52,861 nucleotides of DNA from an uncultured Oscillospiraceae bacterium (lineage in GTDB: Bacteria; Bacillota; Clostridia; Oscillospirales; Ruminococcaceae): the NCBI GenBank assembly GCA_904396495.1, contig CAJFOJ010000046.1, forward strand, positions 1 through 52,861. The letters run 5' to 3'. The notes beneath the pieces were generated by a model. It searched no databases, had not been told where the DNA came from, and worked only from the letters and a program-made list of their open reading frames with translations. This document shows, in pieces, positions 45,385 through 52,861 of the stretch; the first letter of the stretch is position 1; each line of letters starts with the position of its first letter. Both the position numbers and the translations under genes were made by a program.

Positions 45385-46338
45385 ATGCTCATCAGCGCCA
45401 GCCGGCGGACCGATATCCCAGCCTGCTATCCCCAGTGGTTTTTAAACCGGATGCGAGAGGGGTTCGCCCTTGTCCCCAATCCGCGCAACTTGCGGCAGCT
45501 GAGCAGGGTATCCCTCTCGGGGGAGGAGGCGGAGGGGATCGTCTTTTGGACTAAGAACCCCCTTCCCCTTTTCCCCTATTTAGACGAGCTGGAGGGGTTT
45601 GGGATTCCCTTCGGGTTTCAATTTACCATCACTCCTTACGGCAGGGACATCGAACCGAACCTGCCGGCGAAAAAAGAGCTTTTAAAGGCGTTTTGCACCC
45701 TGTCTAAGCGGCTGGGGCCTGAAAAAATGGTCTGGCGGTATGATCCGGTGATCCTGTCGGAACACTGGACAGTGAGGCGGCATTTAAAGGCGTTTACAGA
45801 GATGGCAAAGGAGCTTGCGGGGCAAACCAGGCGCTGCGTGTTCAGTTTGCTCGACTGGTATCAAAAGCTTCCGCCCGAGGGTAAGGCGCTGGCGTCCCAC
45901 CTCTGGACGGAAGAGGAGATAAAGGAGATCGCCGAGGGACTTTCCGGCATTGCCCGGCAGTATGGGATGACACTTTCCGCCTGCTGTGAGGAATTTGATT
46001 TCAGCCGTTTTGGCGTTGTTCGGGAGGCCTGCATCAGCGAACCATTTGCCGAGGCAGTGGTGGGGGCCCCCATCCGCGGGAAAAAGGACGCGGGGCAGCG
46101 GAAGGGATGTAGCTGTATCCAGAGCGCCGACATAGGCATTTACGACAGTTGCCTTAACGGATGCCTCTACTGCTACGCAAACGCCTCCCGTCAAGCGGTC
46201 TTACAAAACGCCGCCAATCACCAAAGCAGTTCCCCCACTCTGGTGGGCTATCCCAATCCAGAGGCGGCAATTTTCCAAAGGAAGCTGCCCTCTATAAAGG
46301 TTACACAGATGGAATTTCCTTATCAAAGCCAAAAGTGA
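45385..46338 (+). CDS. DUF1848 protein with a C-terminal radical-SAM-like cysteine motif
   Basis: A 317-residue protein of unknown function. The N-terminus ISASRRTDIPACYPQWF and the segments GIVFWTKNPLPLFPYL, FGFQFTITPYGRDIEP and MVWRYDPVILSEHW identify the family. Near residue 255 there is SCLNGCLYCYAN, a Cx3Cx2C cluster like that of radical SAM enzymes but placed at the C-terminal side; it is preceded by GCSCIQSADIG with two more Cys. An Fe-S cluster is therefore likely, and some relation to spore-photoproduct-lyase-type proteins is possible. AGGAGGG precedes the ATG. fetA begins 12 bp after the stop, so an iron link is plausible but unproved. Confidence 0.85.
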   Translation: MLISASRRTDIPACYPQWFLNRMREGFALVPNPRNLRQLSRVSLSGEEAEGIVFWTKNPLPLFPYLDELEGFGIPFGFQFTITPYGRDIEPNLPAKKELLKAFCTLSKRLGPEKMVWRYDPVILSEHWTVRRHLKAFTEMAKELAGQTRRCVFSLLDWYQKLPPEGKALASHLWTEEEIKEIAEGLSGIARQYGMTLSACCEEFDFSRFGVVREACISEPFAEAVVGAPIRGKKDAGQRKGCSCIQSADIGIYDSCLNGCLYCYANASRQAVLQNAANHQSSSPTLVGYPNPEAAIFQRKLPSIKVTQMEFPYQSQK

Positions 46339-46350
46339 GGAATAAAGCGG

Positions 46351-47028
46351 ATGTTTACCATCGAAAATTTAAAATTTAAGGATATTCTCAGAATACCAAG
46401 GCTCACCATCGACCAGCCGATCACCTGTATTGTTGGGGCCTCGGGGAGCGGCAAAACCACGCTGCTCAAAATGCTCAACCGGCTGATTGTCCCGGACGAA
46501 GGGGTCATCCGCTACAACGGGGAGGACCTGTCGGGACTCAACAGCGTAGCCCTCAGGCGGGATGTAGTCATGCTGGGGCAGAGCCCGGTCATCTACCCCG
46601 GCACCATCGGCGAAAATTTGCAGATCGGGCGGCTGTTTTCCCAGCGGATTCCCCGGCCGGAAAGCGCCTTGCGGGAAATCTTGCGGGAAGTGGGATTAGA
46701 AAAGCTCCCGGACGACGGCTGCTCTACCCTGTCCGGCGGGGAAAGGCAGCGGCTCTGCCTGGCGCGGGTGCTGTTGATGGACGCCGACACCTATCTGCTG
46801 GACGAGCCGTCCAGTGCTTTGGACAAAAAAACCGAAGAATTCATCCTCAATCTGCTGATAAAATTCGTGCTGGAACGGGGAAAAGAACTTATTGTAGTGA
46901 CCCATTCCCCCCAGGTGGCCGGGCGGTTTCCAGAAGGGCGGATCCGCCTCGTCAGAGGGCAGGTGGAGGAGAACACCGCCCATCCTAAGGAGGGAAGTTC
47001 CTGGAAGGGGGAAAAGAAAGATGACTGA
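46351..47028 (+). CDS. fetA: Iron export ABC transporter ATP-binding protein
   Basis: A 225-residue ABC ATPase. Walker A is VGASGSGKTTLLKML, the Q-loop follows in VVMLGQSPVIYPG, the signature is TLSGGERQRLCLARVLL and Walker B is ADTYLLDEPSSALD, with the switch His in VVTHSP. It overlaps the next gene, an FetB/UPF0014 permease, by 8 bp, which identifies it as FetA. GAGG precedes the ATG. The pair exports iron and supports oxidative-stress resistance in Escherichia coli. Confidence 0.92.
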   Translation: MFTIENLKFKDILRIPRLTIDQPITCIVGASGSGKTTLLKMLNRLIVPDEGVIRYNGEDLSGLNSVALRRDVVMLGQSPVIYPGTIGENLQIGRLFSQRIPRPESALREILREVGLEKLPDDGCSTLSGGERQRLCLARVLLMDADTYLLDEPSSALDKKTEEFILNLLIKFVLERGKELIVVTHSPQVAGRFPEGRIRLVRGQVEENTAHPKEGSSWKGEKKDD

Positions 47029-47818
47029 AAGCGCCGTCATGGATCTGTCCATCGGGCAACTTGCCATCGCTTATGTCTTTGTGCTGATTTTGCTCGTCAT
47101 CTTTAAAAGCAGGGGAATCCGGAGGGAAAAGGAAATCCTCATCGCAACCACAAGGATGACGATTCAGCTGACGGTGATGGGATTTATCCTGATGCTGGTA
47201 TTCCGGCACGCCCACTGGTGGCTCACTGTTCTCATGGTTGCGATTATGGTGGGTTTCGCCATCTTTAACGCCATCAAACGGGTCAAAATACCCATGTCCC
47301 GGAAGTTAAAACAGCTGGCCGCCTTTTCGATGATTTTTGGAGCGCTTATGACAGCCGCCTTTTTTATCATTGTGGTACTGCAGGTCCGCCCCTGGTTCAA
47401 TCCCCAGTATTTTATCCCCATCTCCGGCATGGTGGTGGGCAACTGTATGACCGGCCTGGCCCTGGGTGCCAACAAGCTCTGCGGCGATATGGCCGACAAG
47501 CGGGATGTCATCGAGAATTCCCTCATGCTGGGCGCAACGCCCTTTACGGCGACCAAGCAGATCGTCAATGACGCTTTTGACAGCGCCATTTTGCCCACCA
47601 TGAACAACATGCTCACCATGGGCATCGTCTCCCTGCCTGGCATGATGACAGGGCAGATTTTGTCGGGCACTTTTCCGCTGACCGCCATTAAGTATCAAAT
47701 TGGCATCATGTTAGCCATCCTCGGGGCCACCGCTTTGGCAGTGGTGCTGTTCGTCTCGCTGGGCTATCGAACCTTTTTTTCCAAGGATGCCCGGTTGCTG
47801 CCGCCAGAGGAAAAGTAA
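47021..47818 (+). CDS. fetB: Iron export permease FetB (UPF0014)
   Basis: A 265-residue membrane protein with six or seven helices. Family marks are ATTRMTIQLTVMGFILMLVF, PISGMVVGNCMTGLALGAN, VIENSLMLGATPFTAT and MNNMLTMGIVSLPGMMTGQIL. It begins inside the end of fetA, so translation is coupled. FetA and FetB together form the exporter. A terminator on the other strand follows the gene; I see no strong plus-strand terminator directly after it. Confidence 0.93.
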   Translation: MTESAVMDLSIGQLAIAYVFVLILLVIFKSRGIRREKEILIATTRMTIQLTVMGFILMLVFRHAHWWLTVLMVAIMVGFAIFNAIKRVKIPMSRKLKQLAAFSMIFGALMTAAFFIIVVLQVRPWFNPQYFIPISGMVVGNCMTGLALGANKLCGDMADKRDVIENSLMLGATPFTATKQIVNDAFDSAILPTMNNMLTMGIVSLPGMMTGQILSGTFPLTAIKYQIGIMLAILGATALAVVLFVSLGYRTFFSKDARLLPPEEK

Positions 47819-47854
47819 TCGCCGCAGGCTGCGCCGTTTTAATAAAGATAGCAG

Positions 47855-47897
47855 CAAAAAAGAGTGACCTGCCGCGTGGACATATGGCAGGTCACTG
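47855..47897 (-). terminator. Terminator for the minus-strand gene at 47964
   Basis: AGTGACCTGCC (47863-47873) and GGCAGGTCACT (47886-47896) form a perfect 11-bp stem, followed on the minus strand by CTTTTTT. The plus-strand side (GTTCTT) is weaker but could also serve fetB. Confidence 0.75.
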
Positions 47898-47963
47898 TTC
47901 TTATGTATGGAAAGATTCTGGGGCATCCCCGCAATCTTTGACTGTACCAGAAAGCGGAAGCGA

Positions 47964-48248
47964 TTATCGGGGCGGCAGAGTGCTTTCCCGCGGATGCTCC
48001 AGATTTTCGCCGCAGCGGGGACAGTATTCCAAAAACCAGTCCCGCAGAGGCAAAAAGCCGCCGCAATGAGGACAACGGATGCTCAAGATTCCCCAGATGA
48101 GGCCGCCTAACGAGACTACGCCGCCGATGGCGGCAAAGAGCGCGATGGTCAGTTCCGACCTCCCCGCCAAAAATATCAGAATGCCGGCGAGGATGACGCC
48201 TCCTATTACAACGCTCAACATCACGATCCTTTTCCGCAGCAAATTCAT
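47964..48248 (-). CDS. Small two-helix membrane protein with a zinc ribbon
   Basis: A 94-residue protein. Two hydrophobic helices cover about residues 8-28 (IVMLSVVIGGVILAGILIFL) and 33-55. A zinc ribbon follows: RCPHCGGFLP, a Trp-containing loop, and YCPRCGENLE. The family is widespread and uncharacterised in gut Clostridia. Its N-terminal start is a normal ATG with a weak ribosome site. It is convergent with fetB. Confidence 0.7.
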   Translation of the reverse strand: MNLLRKRIVMLSVVIGGVILAGILIFLAGRSELTIALFAAIGGVVSLGGLIWGILSIRCPHCGGFLPLRDWFLEYCPRCGENLEHPRESTLPPR

Positions 48249-48338
48249 AGCAGGATACCCCCTCTGTGGAACAGTATCCGCTATTTTCTGTAAAATCGGC
48301 TACCCTATTGGTGTAAAATTTGTGTATCAGTCATCCAT

Positions 48339-48815
48339 CTATAAATTGAGCAATTCCTTTTTCTTTTTATCAAATTCTTCTTGACCGATGATCCCGTCGT
48401 CAAGCAGTTCCTTGTATTTGCGGATTGCTTGAAATTGATCCGGTTCTTTAGCCGGCTGCGGCGCTGCCGGCTTCGAGCTCACAGCGGCGACGTTGTTTGC
48501 TTTGGTGTTGCCGCAGGCGCAGGTCCCCGTATAACTGGGATTAACCCGGCCGCATTTTTTACATTTCCACCCACTGTTTTTCAAAATATCGTTATCGTGT
48601 TTTTCCATCGCCACAGAGGATAGGATTTTTGTCTCATAATAGCTGCGGTTCACCGGTTTTACAGCGGCTACGATAACAGCGATGAATCCAAAGAAAAATC
48701 CCCACCAAAACCAATTCTCGTCATAATTTTTGTGACTGATAATGAGCTGTGTGATAATCCCCCAAACGACGCCATTGATGATGAACCCGATCAAACTTCC
48801 AATAAAATACGCCAT
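48339..48815 (-). CDS. Membrane protein with zinc ribbon and SHOCT tail
   Basis: A 158-residue protein combining three parts: two hydrophobic helices (SLIGFIINGVVWGIITQLII and FWWGFFFGFIAVIVAAV), a zinc ribbon (CKKCGRVNPSYTGTCACG) and a C-terminal SHOCT motif (IRKYKELLDDGIIGQEEFDK). The ATG at 48815 follows GGGGGAC; the TTG at 48830 overlaps that site. Function unknown. It shares its layout with the genes at 43003 and 19145. Confidence 0.8.
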   Translation of the reverse strand: MAYFIGSLIGFIINGVVWGIITQLIISHKNYDENWFWWGFFFGFIAVIVAAVKPVNRSYYETKILSSVAMEKHDNDILKNSGWKCKKCGRVNPSYTGTCACGNTKANNVAAVSSKPAAPQPAKEPDQFQAIRKYKELLDDGIIGQEEFDKKKKELLNL

Positions 48816-48830
48816 CGTAATGTCCCCCAA

Positions 48831-49029
48831 ATGAATTAAAATTAATTTATAATATAATCATATATTATTTATGTAAAATTGTCAATCATATATAAAAAAT
48901 TAAATAAAACAATAATTTTTCAATCGTAATTTAAAGGGAAATCAAAAGAACTACACCTGCCGGACGTAACCGCAAATTGGGAGTGCGTACCGGGAAATGT
49001 TGTATGCGAACGAACTCCGGAAACGCAGG
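48831..49029. other. AT-rich intergenic region
   Basis: About 200 bp with a very AT-rich half (48831-48930). It is likely to contain the promoter of the minus-strand gene at 48815, but I see no clear -35/-10 pair and no gene. Confidence 0.4.
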
Positions 49030-49617
49030 TTACGGCGTTTCCGGAGTTCTAATCGGGCATATTTCATCAATTTTCTGACGGATACACTTTAAATCCTCAT
49101 AAGCGGGGCGCTTTTTCACAGGATCCCGCAGCAGAGCGGAGGGGTGATAGGTGGCAATCAACCAAAATCCCTTCCGCTCAAACCAGATTCCGTGCTCTTT
49201 GGTGATTTTAAAATCCGGGGCAATGAGGGATTGGGCGGCAATTCTCCCCAAACAAACGATAATCTTCGGCTGCACGAGTAAGGTCTGGTACCGCAGAAAA
49301 GGCATACAGGCCTCTTTTTCGTCAGCAGCAGGATCTCGGTTACCGGGCGGGCGGCATTTGACGATGTTACAAACGTAGACGTCCGCCCGCTTTAAGCCAA
49401 TGGACAAAAGCATCTTGTCCAGCAGTTGCCCCGCCGGACCCACAAAGGGAATCCCCTGCCGGTCCTCCTGCTCGCCGGGGCCCTCCCCCACCAGCATCAC
49501 GTCGGCATTTAAGTTGCCGTTTCCGATGACCACATGGGTACGGGTGTTTCCAAGCTTACAGCGGGTACAGTGAAGGCAGGCTTGTTCTAACGTTTCCCAA
49601 CTGCGCAACGGCGCCAT
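49030..49617 (-). CDS. Uracil-DNA glycosylase, family 4
   Basis: A 195-residue repair enzyme that removes uracil from DNA. It has the Fe-S-type N-terminal cysteines in CLHCTRCKLGNTRT, motif A VGEGPGEQEDRQGIPFVGPAG, VCNIVKCRPPGNRDP, the later Cys in EACMPFL and motif B YHPSALLRDP. The start at 49617 was chosen because the family N-terminus begins there and GGAG lies upstream. It is transcribed away from the glycosyltransferase gene at 49905. Confidence 0.93.
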   Translation of the reverse strand: MAPLRSWETLEQACLHCTRCKLGNTRTHVVIGNGNLNADVMLVGEGPGEQEDRQGIPFVGPAGQLLDKMLLSIGLKRADVYVCNIVKCRPPGNRDPAADEKEACMPFLRYQTLLVQPKIIVCLGRIAAQSLIAPDFKITKEHGIWFERKGFWLIATYHPSALLRDPVKKRPAYEDLKCIRQKIDEICPIRTPETP

Positions 49618-49904
49618 CTCCTTTCTCCAGGTAACATGCAATCTTTTGCTGCCAACGAGTATCTGCGGCATAGGTAAGGGCGCCACATTTCCGTTAAGGT
49701 TTGCCATTTGGGCACTTTGGAGGCAATAGCGGCACCATCTGCCCACAACTTTATTATGACATAAAGAAAGCCCTTTTACAAGGGCCTCCCCATTCTCAAA
49801 AATCCCCTTAAGCGCATATGATGAAACACAAAGCGTAGAGTTCGGCCGCTATGGCCACGCCACGGACAACAATCAGCCGAATACATTGGAATGGGAGATT
49901 TTTT
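49618..49904. other. Divergent intergenic region
   Basis: Contains a small GCCCTT/AAGGGC hairpin near 49774-49789 and the GGGAG ribosome site of the glycosyltransferase gene. No gene or convincing promoter pair is seen. Confidence 0.35.
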
Positions 49905-50987
49905 ATGATTACCATCAGCCTGTGCATGATCGTGAAAAATGAAGAGGCTGTTTTAGAAAGATGCCTCAACAGCGTCGGTGACATCGCTGACGAAATTATC
50001 ATCGTGGACACCGGTTCCACTGACAATACCAAAGAGATTGCCGGACGGTACGCCGACCTGGTCTGCGATTTTACCTGGAAGGACGACTTCGCCGCTGCGC
50101 GGAACTACTCATTTTCCAAGGCGACTAAAGAGTACATCTTATGGCTGGACGCCGACGACATTTTCACTGATAAAGACCGGGAGTCCTTTTTAAAACTGAA
50201 AGAATCCCTGCCTTCCGCCACCGATATCGTCATGATGAGATACCACACCGCCTTTCACGAGGACGGCACCCCTTCTTTCAGCTACTACCGGGAACGGCTC
50301 ATCAAAAACAACAAAGGATTTTTCTGGGAAGGGGCCATTCATGAGGTGATCGCCCCCAGGGGGAACATCGTCTACTCCGAAACCGCGGTGACTCATCAAA
50401 AAATTGGGCCTGGGGATCCGGACCGAAATCTCCGCATTTTTGAGTCGATGCTGGCGGGAGGCGCCGTGTTAGAGCCGCGGCAACAGTTCTACTATGGCCG
50501 GGAGCTGTACTATCACGGGCGATACGAGGACGCCATCGCCGTATTCCGGGAATTCTTGGACGGCGGCCGGGGCTGGGTTGAAAACTGTATCGACGCCTGC
50601 CGCATTGCGGCCGCGTGCTACGACGCTTTAAACGACCCGGACAGCGCCCTTTTTATGCTGCTGCGCAGTTTTAGCTATGATTCGCCGAGGGCAGAAACCT
50701 GCTGCGACTTGGGGAAACACTTTATGGACAAAGGACAGCTACAGATAGCGATATTCTGGTACGAAACCGCCGCTTCCCGCCCCCGCAACGACCAATCCGG
50801 CGGATTTGTCCTGACGGATTGCTACGATTATATCCCTTACCTTCAACTCTGCGTCTGCTACGACCGGTTAGGGGAACATAAAACCGCCTTCCGTTACAAC
50901 GAAAAGGCGGCAAAAATCAAACCCCAGTCGGAAGCGGTCAAATTAAACCGGGATTATTTTTCCAAACTGCTGCCGGGCGCGGACTGA
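49905..50987 (+). CDS. GT2 glycosyltransferase fused to TPR-like repeats
   Basis: A 360-residue protein. The GT-A domain (about 1-190) has ISLCMIVKNEEAVLERCL, DEIIIVDTGSTDNTKEIA and YILWLDADDIF, the DxD metal motif. The C-terminal part (about 200-355) has TPR-like helical pairs such as YYGRELYYHGRYEDAIAVF and CVCYDRLGEHKTAFRYNEKA. This fusion is seen in SunS-like peptide glycosyltransferases and in general GT2-TPR proteins; no precursor peptide gene is nearby. The start at 49905 has GGGAG 7 bp upstream. Its end overlaps the convergent regulator gene by 34 bp. Confidence 0.9.
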   Translation: MITISLCMIVKNEEAVLERCLNSVGDIADEIIIVDTGSTDNTKEIAGRYADLVCDFTWKDDFAAARNYSFSKATKEYILWLDADDIFTDKDRESFLKLKESLPSATDIVMMRYHTAFHEDGTPSFSYYRERLIKNNKGFFWEGAIHEVIAPRGNIVYSETAVTHQKIGPGDPDRNLRIFESMLAGGAVLEPRQQFYYGRELYYHGRYEDAIAVFREFLDGGRGWVENCIDACRIAAACYDALNDPDSALFMLLRSFSYDSPRAETCCDLGKHFMDKGQLQIAIFWYETAASRPRNDQSGGFVLTDCYDYIPYLQLCVCYDRLGEHKTAFRYNEKAAKIKPQSEAVKLNRDYFSKLLPGAD

Positions 50988-52051
50988 ATCACCTCTTCTT
51001 CCGAATGTCCCCTTTCACGTTGCTCCCTCATCACCCGGCGATAAAGCCGGTCAAAATAAAGCGAAAGATTCTTGATCGTCTGCGGGTCGATGGAGTAAAA
51101 TACTTTTCTGCCCGAGGTACGGGTGGTGAGCAGCTTTGCTTCACACAGCATGTTCATGTGGTAAAACAGGGTATTGTTGGAGACGTGTAGCTCATTGGCG
51201 ATTTCGGTGGCGTACAGTTCCTGCCCGCGGATGACAGAGAGGATATCCAACCTTCGCTGTTCGCTCAAGGCATTGCCAATGAGCCGGAGGTCGGCCATGT
51301 CGGCTCCGTTTTTGTCCAATGGGGAACAAGCGTTACAACCGATGATGATTTCCAGTTCTCCCGACCGGTCTAATACCCGCATCAAGCCGTCTGGAAGTGT
51401 ACAAATTGAGTAATAAACGGCTTCTTTTTCTTCCACCGGCCTGTCCAAAAGGCCAAAAAGCCTTTTCTCATCCACATTCTTGGCGGTGTTCAGGCTCTTC
51501 GTCCCGGAATTCCAGAATTTGAGCTGCTCCAGCAACTGAATGCATTGGGTAAAGCTTTGATGCAGTTCCCGCAGATACCGCTCCTTGTCTAAACAGAGGC
51601 TCAACAGATAGAACTGGTGTTTCTCCTCCAGTTCGAAAGAGCGGATCAGCGAAAGCAGCATACTATTGTTTCTCAGCCGGTTTTGATATTCAGCCAACGG
51701 AGCGGAACGGCGGTCGAATACCCGCAGGACACGCCCGAAAAAATCAGCGGGCTCCATCCGGCGAAGCCAATCTAAGAATGCCTGCACCGACTTAAACCGG
51801 AAAAGAGACTTCGAGGAGCTAATCAACCGGTTCATGCAGCTATCCCCTCTGTATATCGTAAATAAAACGCTGAGTGCGGAATGAGGGGATAGTTGAGTCT
51901 CAAGGAACCCTTGATGCACTATCCGATTGCGGTCTTCGACAAAAAGATTCCGTTCGTTGGCCATCCTGAGACACCCGGAATAATCGTAACGGAGCATTTG
52001 CGCATAAATAAGGTCGATAATTCTTCCGGGAATCGGATTGTAGGCAATCAT
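50954..52051 (-). CDS. ArsR-type winged-helix regulator with a long N-terminal domain
   Basis: A 365-residue protein. The last third (about 265-335) is an ArsR-like winged helix: LSEQRRLDILSVIRGQELYA, TEIANELHVSNNTLFYHMNML and TTRTSGRKVFYSID. The first 260 residues are helical and lack obvious catalytic motifs, a layout shared with DUF5937-type regulators. CxxC-type metal sites are not clear, though two Cys occur in GCNACSPLDKN. AAGGGGTG precedes the ATG. The inducer and targets are unknown. Confidence 0.8.
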   Translation of the reverse strand: MIAYNPIPGRIIDLIYAQMLRYDYSGCLRMANERNLFVEDRNRIVHQGFLETQLSPHSALSVLFTIYRGDSCMNRLISSSKSLFRFKSVQAFLDWLRRMEPADFFGRVLRVFDRRSAPLAEYQNRLRNNSMLLSLIRSFELEEKHQFYLLSLCLDKERYLRELHQSFTQCIQLLEQLKFWNSGTKSLNTAKNVDEKRLFGLLDRPVEEKEAVYYSICTLPDGLMRVLDRSGELEIIIGCNACSPLDKNGADMADLRLIGNALSEQRRLDILSVIRGQELYATEIANELHVSNNTLFYHMNMLCEAKLLTTRTSGRKVFYSIDPQTIKNLSLYFDRLYRRVMREQRERGHSEEEVIQSAPGSSLEK

Positions 52052-52446
52052 ATTTCACCCCTTTCCTTCAGGTGGGCCGGCCCTGAAACCGCAAAATCAG
52101 ACAAACCTTTTCTCCATTTCAGTATACCATACTTTCAATGTACCCTGCGCAATGGGTGGCGCAGCCACAGGGACGATAATCCAAATTAAGATAAAATAAT
52201 TCCCACTTATCCTGGGTAGGCGGGATAATATCCGTCATTTGGTACTTTGCAAACAACTTTTGTTTGCTGATAAGAGCATTATACCATAAACCCGCTCGCT
52301 TTAGCAGATATAAAAACAAAAACCGGTCTTTTCAGCTGAGGGTTTCACAGAAAGCTCTCGATACTATGTTTATTATACCTCATTTTCCAATAATTTCAAG
52401 TTTATTAGAAAATAATATTCTAAATTCATTCAACTATTCCCTTTTG

Positions 52447-52486
52447 AAAAACACAGGCCCGGGATTTCCCAGGCCTGTGTTTTTTT
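52447..52486. terminator. Strong terminator hairpin
   Basis: AAAAACACAGGCC (52447-52459) and GGCCTGTGTTTTT (52472-52484) pair perfectly around a 12-nt loop, with two more T. No gene in the window ends close to it on the plus strand, so it probably serves a minus-strand gene beyond the right edge or an unseen RNA. Confidence 0.75.
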
Positions 52487-52780
52487 GCATAATAGGTATT
52501 CGAATTTTTGATTGATTTGAGATTATGTTGCATAAAAATCATAACACAAATCAAATACGAAAATTGTCGAATCTTAGTTTTACTGTTTTTTCAACAATTT
52601 TTTCCCTCTACAAACCATTTTGTCAAATTTTAGCAAGGTAATCGCCCTTTATAACCTCTCAACATAGCTAGCTTTTTCAATAGGAAGTCAAAGCGTCGGC
52701 GTCATATAATTTCTAAAAATCCAGAAAATAAAAGGCGCTCTTTGGATGGCGCGCTCCCATAAAGAAGTAATTTGATTGTC

Positions 52781-52820
52781 GCAGGGCGGCATGGCTGAAA
52801 GGTCATGCCGTCCTGCCTTT
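52781..52820 (+). terminator. Hairpin near the right edge
   Basis: GCAGGGCGGCATG (52781-52793) pairs with CATGCCGTCCTGC (52804-52816) with one G-T pair and a 10-nt loop, followed by CTTTTCTTTG. It is terminator-like on the plus strand. Confidence 0.5.
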
Positions 52821-52861
52821 TCTTTGCCGTTCCACGGTCTGATCGTCGCCCGGCAGGTTGA

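Larger units (their letters stand above)
52052..52861. other. Gene-poor AT-rich end of the window
   Basis: No convincing gene in about 810 bp. A 66-codon minus-strand frame (52119-52319) ends in a Cys-containing segment but has no ribosome site. Two hairpins are present at 52447-52486 and 52781-52816. The composition is clearly more AT-rich from 52300 to 52720. Confidence 0.5.

Noticed and set aside
52119-52319. 66-codon minus-strand ORF with a Cys-rich end
   Set aside because: No ribosome site, no recognisable motif, in an AT-rich gene-poor stretch.

Overview
The window looks like the chromosome of a spore-forming, low-to-mid GC Gram-positive anaerobe of the class Clostridia, probably a gut member of the Oscillospiraceae. 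This is an inference from gene content: a yabM-yabN-hup-rqcP-yabP-yabQ-divIC-yabR sporulation and division cluster, a lysine L-box riboswitch, HemZ, FetAB, a GH112 galactosyl-hexosamine phosphorylase, and strong GGAGG-type ribosome binding sites with some TTG/GTG starts. No taxon can be named from sequence alone.

Region 1 (1-about 7,550) is the AT-richer end of an integrative mobile element that continues beyond the left edge. It carries a KAP-family P-loop NTPase broken by a -1 frameshift at an A7 run, a 260-bp cluster of small perfect hairpins (possible oriT or structured RNA), two XRE repressors, a ComEC-like metallo-beta-lactamase lipoprotein with a DUF3006 partner, a TnpW-like small protein and a large serine recombinase. 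The element ends just before the terminator of a chromosomal tRNA-Leu(UAG).

Region 2 (7,556-19,600) is core chromosome: tRNA-Leu; Fe/Mn superoxide dismutase with two tiny downstream genes; a TRM11-like RNA methyltransferase; rpsB-tsf; a lysine-riboswitch-controlled asd-dapA-dapB set followed by a stand-alone ACT-ACT protein that resembles an aspartokinase regulatory part; queA-tgt for tRNA queuosine; and the Mn exporter mntP behind a foldable 5' leader.

Region 3 (19,600-24,750) is the yab sporulation/division cluster on the minus strand, with a candidate sigma-E promoter in front of yabP. Region 4 (25,151-33,848) is recJ-relA-dtd-MBL hydrolase-hemZ-nucleoside kinase, also on the minus strand: DNA repair, stringent response, D-aminoacyl-tRNA proofreading and a radical-SAM enzyme.

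Region 5 (34,000-39,660) is a host-glycan module on the plus strand: GH112 phosphorylase and a large GH2 beta-galactosidase. A decayed copy of the GH2 N-terminus lies upstream, a TTGTGA/TCACAA palindrome sits in front, and a perfect 20-bp stem closes the unit. Region 6 (39,777-49,620) holds a repeat-bearing XRE regulator divergent from an NAD-salvage pair (nicotinamidase, nicotinate phosphoribosyltransferase), peptide deformylase, uppP, a DUF1848 protein with fetAB, several small membrane proteins with zinc ribbons or SHOCT tails, and a family-4 uracil-DNA glycosylase. Region 7 (49,905-52,861) has a GT2-TPR glycosyltransferase, an ArsR-type regulator and about 0.8 kb of AT-rich sequence without a convincing gene.
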